A DNA stretch of 64,000 nt from QHXW01 sp963768075. Lineage in GTDB: Bacteria > Acidobacteriota > Terriglobia > Bryobacterales > Bryobacteraceae. The position numbers and the translations under genes were made by a program. The stretch lies in NCBI GenBank assembly GCA_963768075.1, contig CAVYHD010000022.1, positions 248,001-312,000 on the forward strand. Reading direction: 5' to 3'. Positions within the stretch are counted from its first letter, which is position 1; each line of letters starts with the position of its first letter. The notes below the pieces were generated by a model that was given only the letters and a program-made list of their open reading frames with translations, was not told the origin of the DNA and did no database searches. Positions 62,746-64,000 of this stretch are shown in pieces.

Positions 62746-63075
62746 TCAGGCCATCCTTAGAACACGATTCACGGCCAAGGTTACCGCCTGCCAGCGCGAC
62801 TCTTCGGAGGCCAGTTGCTGCTTCCCCGCCGTTGTCAGCTCATACAAACGCGCACGCCGCCCAGTGTCCTTGGTGACCCATTTGGCACGAATCCAGCCAG
62901 CCTCTTCCATGCGGTGCAAGGCCGGATAGAGCGAACCCTCCTCGACGCGGAGAACCTCACCGGACATGTCCTCAATTGCGGACATGATGGCGTAGCCGTG
63001 CAGGCGCGGCCGGCGCGAAAGAACCTTCAACACGAGCAGATCGAGAGAACCCTGGAGCGAATCAGGTTTGGGCAT
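62746..63075 (-). CDS. PadR-family transcriptional repressor
   Basis: A 109-residue winged-helix PadR of the short (s1) type: QGSLDLLVLKVLSRRPRLHGYAI is the N-terminal helix-turn-helix, SLYPALHRMEEAGWI the recognition region, GRRARLYELTTAGKQQL the wing. ADOP-PadR pairs are the hallmark of acidobacteria. Start codon lies inside the operator palindrome, so it represses itself and the permease. Confidence 0.92.
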   Translation of the reverse strand: MPKPDSLQGSLDLLVLKVLSRRPRLHGYAIMSAIEDMSGEVLRVEEGSLYPALHRMEEAGWIRAKWVTKDTGRRARLYELTTAGKQQLASEESRWQAVTLAVNRVLRMA

Positions 63076-63109
63076 ACTAAGACTTCCTATTATACAGACG
63101 TCTTAGTAT
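63074..63109 (-). promoter_or_regulatory. PadR operator palindrome and divergent promoter
   Basis: ATACTAAGAC (63074-63083) and GTCTTAGTAT (63100-63109) are perfect inverted 10-mers, 16 bp apart, on the padR start. The gap contains TATTATA, a good -10. PadR operators typically hold such inverted ATACT/AGTAT halves. Confidence 0.75.
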
Positions 63110-63181
63110 TTAGAAAAGTTAGGTGGAAATGACATACACTGGTATCAATGGAAGTTGATGGAATGCATGCGTAGCGCCACG

Positions 63182-64000
63182 ATGAAGCTTGCCGTCCGGG
63201 CCTGCCTCTTTGTCGTCGGGTTGGTGACGCTGCTGGCCCAATCCACCCCACCCGATCCAGCCGGTGTGCAGTTCTTTGAGAAGAAGATTCGTCCGGTTCT
63301 CGCCGCCCGCTGCTACGTATGTCATGGAGCGTTGGCTCCGAAGGTGCAGGGCGGTCTGCATCTGGACAGTCGGGACGGCTTGCGCAAGGGCGGCAACTCA
63401 GGTTCTCCGATCGTCGCGGGAGATCCCGACGCAAGTCTGCTCATCAGGGCGCTGCGCTACACCGATCCGAATCTCAAGATGCCGCCGGGCAAATCCCTCG
63501 CGCCCGAAGTGGTCGCCGATTTCGAGCAATGGGTTCGTATGGGTGCGCCCGATCCTCGCACCGAGGTCCAGGAAACCAAGACCGCGAATAATGCGAGCAA
63601 TTGGTGGGCGTTTAGGAAGCCCGTTCGGCCGGTGGTTCCCGGCGTCGCCGGCTCGATCTGGGCGAAAACCCAGATCGACAATTTTGTATTGGCCAAACTG
63701 ACCGAATCGAAACTGACTCCGGCTGCATTCGCAGATAAGCGAACCTTGATCCGCCGCGCGACCTACGATCTTACTGGTTTGCCTCCGACTCAAAAAGAGA
63801 TTGACGACTTCACAAGAGACAAGATGCCGAACGCCTTCGAGAAAGTAGTGGACCGCTTGTTGTCGTCGCCTCAGTACGGCGTTCGCTGGGGCCGGCACTG
63901 GATGGATGTCGCGCGATACGCGGATACATCCGATGGCCCGGACCGCTTCGCGTTCTCCTACACCTATCGTGATTGGGTGGTCCGTGCGTTTAACGAAGAC
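63182..64000 (+). CDS. PSD1-type cytochrome protein with DUF1549 domain (5' part; runs off window)
   Basis: 273 codons of an open frame begin at ATG 63182 and continue to the window edge. Signal peptide (about 4-19). PSCyt1 domain: FFEKKIRPVLAARCYVCHG with a CxxCH heme motif at about 44-48, followed by KMPPGKSLAP. Then comes the DUF1549 start (TQIDNFVLAKLTESKLTP, RRATYDLTGLPPTQKEI, YGVRWGRHWMDVARYADTS). DUF1553 should follow beyond the edge. It is divergent from padR by about 106 bp. Confidence 0.85.
   Translation, partial: MKLAVRACLFVVGLVTLLAQSTPPDPAGVQFFEKKIRPVLAARCYVCHGALAPKVQGGLHLDSRDGLRKGGNSGSPIVAGDPDASLLIRALRYTDPNLKMPPGKSLAPEVVADFEQWVRMGAPDPRTEVQETKTANNASNWWAFRKPVRPVVPGVAGSIWAKTQIDNFVLAKLTESKLTPAAFADKRTLIRRATYDLTGLPPTQKEIDDFTRDKMPNAFEKVVDRLLSSPQYGVRWGRHWMDVARYADTSDGPDRFAFSYTYRDWVVRAFNED

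Noticed and set aside
1..64000. CRISPR array or prophage
   Set aside because: No regularly spaced repeats, cas genes or phage structural genes were seen.

Overview
The window looks like a piece of an acidobacterial chromosome, probably from the Bryobacterales/Solibacterales. This is inferred from high G+C, a paralogous 'duplicated orphan permease' (ADOP) next to a PadR repressor, Planctomycete/Acidobacteria-type PSD1 cytochromes (DUF1592, DUF1552, DUF1549), many small membrane proteins and carboxypeptidase-regulatory-like domains on envelope proteins. No 16S rRNA is present, so the assignment is by gene content only.

Layout. 0.06-7 kb: surface-sugar genes (TylF-like methyltransferase, WbqC-like protein, DUF218 protein, pseudaminic/sialic-type acid synthase PseI, SpsF-like cytidylyltransferase, DegT aminotransferase, and a SEC-C/TPR/glycosyltransferase fusion). 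7-10.6 kb: flagellin, a FliT-like protein and FliD, with sigma-28 type promoters before fliC and fliD. Together these suggest a flagellin glycosylation locus. 10.6-13.4 kb: a secreted unknown and a frameshifted outer-membrane barrel. 13.5-16.2 kb: an ammonium transporter operon with three tiny membrane proteins and a TPR protein. 16.6-26.7 kb: MBL hydrolase, TonB receptor, FtsB, CutA, HAD phosphatase, rpsO-pnp (pnp frameshifted), a 47-residue membrane protein with rph-rdgB, and an MFS carrier. 26.7-30.4 kb: a DUF1552/DUF1592 pair broken by eight single-base frameshifts in about 1.9 kb. 30.4-40.3 kb: rfbD, a mercuric-reductase-like flavoprotein, an unusual HEAT-lipoyl membrane protein, YqgE/AlgH, truA, pyrE, an osmolyte ABC transporter and a second TPR-glycosyltransferase. 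40.48-42.22 kb: an intact insertion sequence of the IS1202 kind with doubled terminal repeats and a 15-bp target duplication.

The most interesting spot is 42.27-42.86 kb. There, what reads as a SAM-II riboswitch with a complete antiterminator/terminator expression platform controls a small gene of unknown function, which sits directly before a nine-gene cytochrome c maturation operon (42.96-49.65 kb). That operon is itself unusual: CcmE carries a CxxxY motif instead of the heme-binding histidine, and two non-canonical membrane proteins sit between ccmH and ccmA.

49.6-64 kb is catabolic: Tat-exported mannonate-dehydratase-like enolase-superfamily protein, tRNA-Ser(GGA), sugar isomerase, esterase, SMP-30 lactonase, APC permease, PQQ dehydrogenase with an N-terminal cytochrome, the ADOP permease with its PadR repressor and a clear operator palindrome, and a DUF1549 cytochrome gene running off the end. 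Two short N-terminal gene remnants (Ku-like, amidohydrolase-like) lie in this part. All function assignments rest on sequence motifs read by eye; no searches were run.
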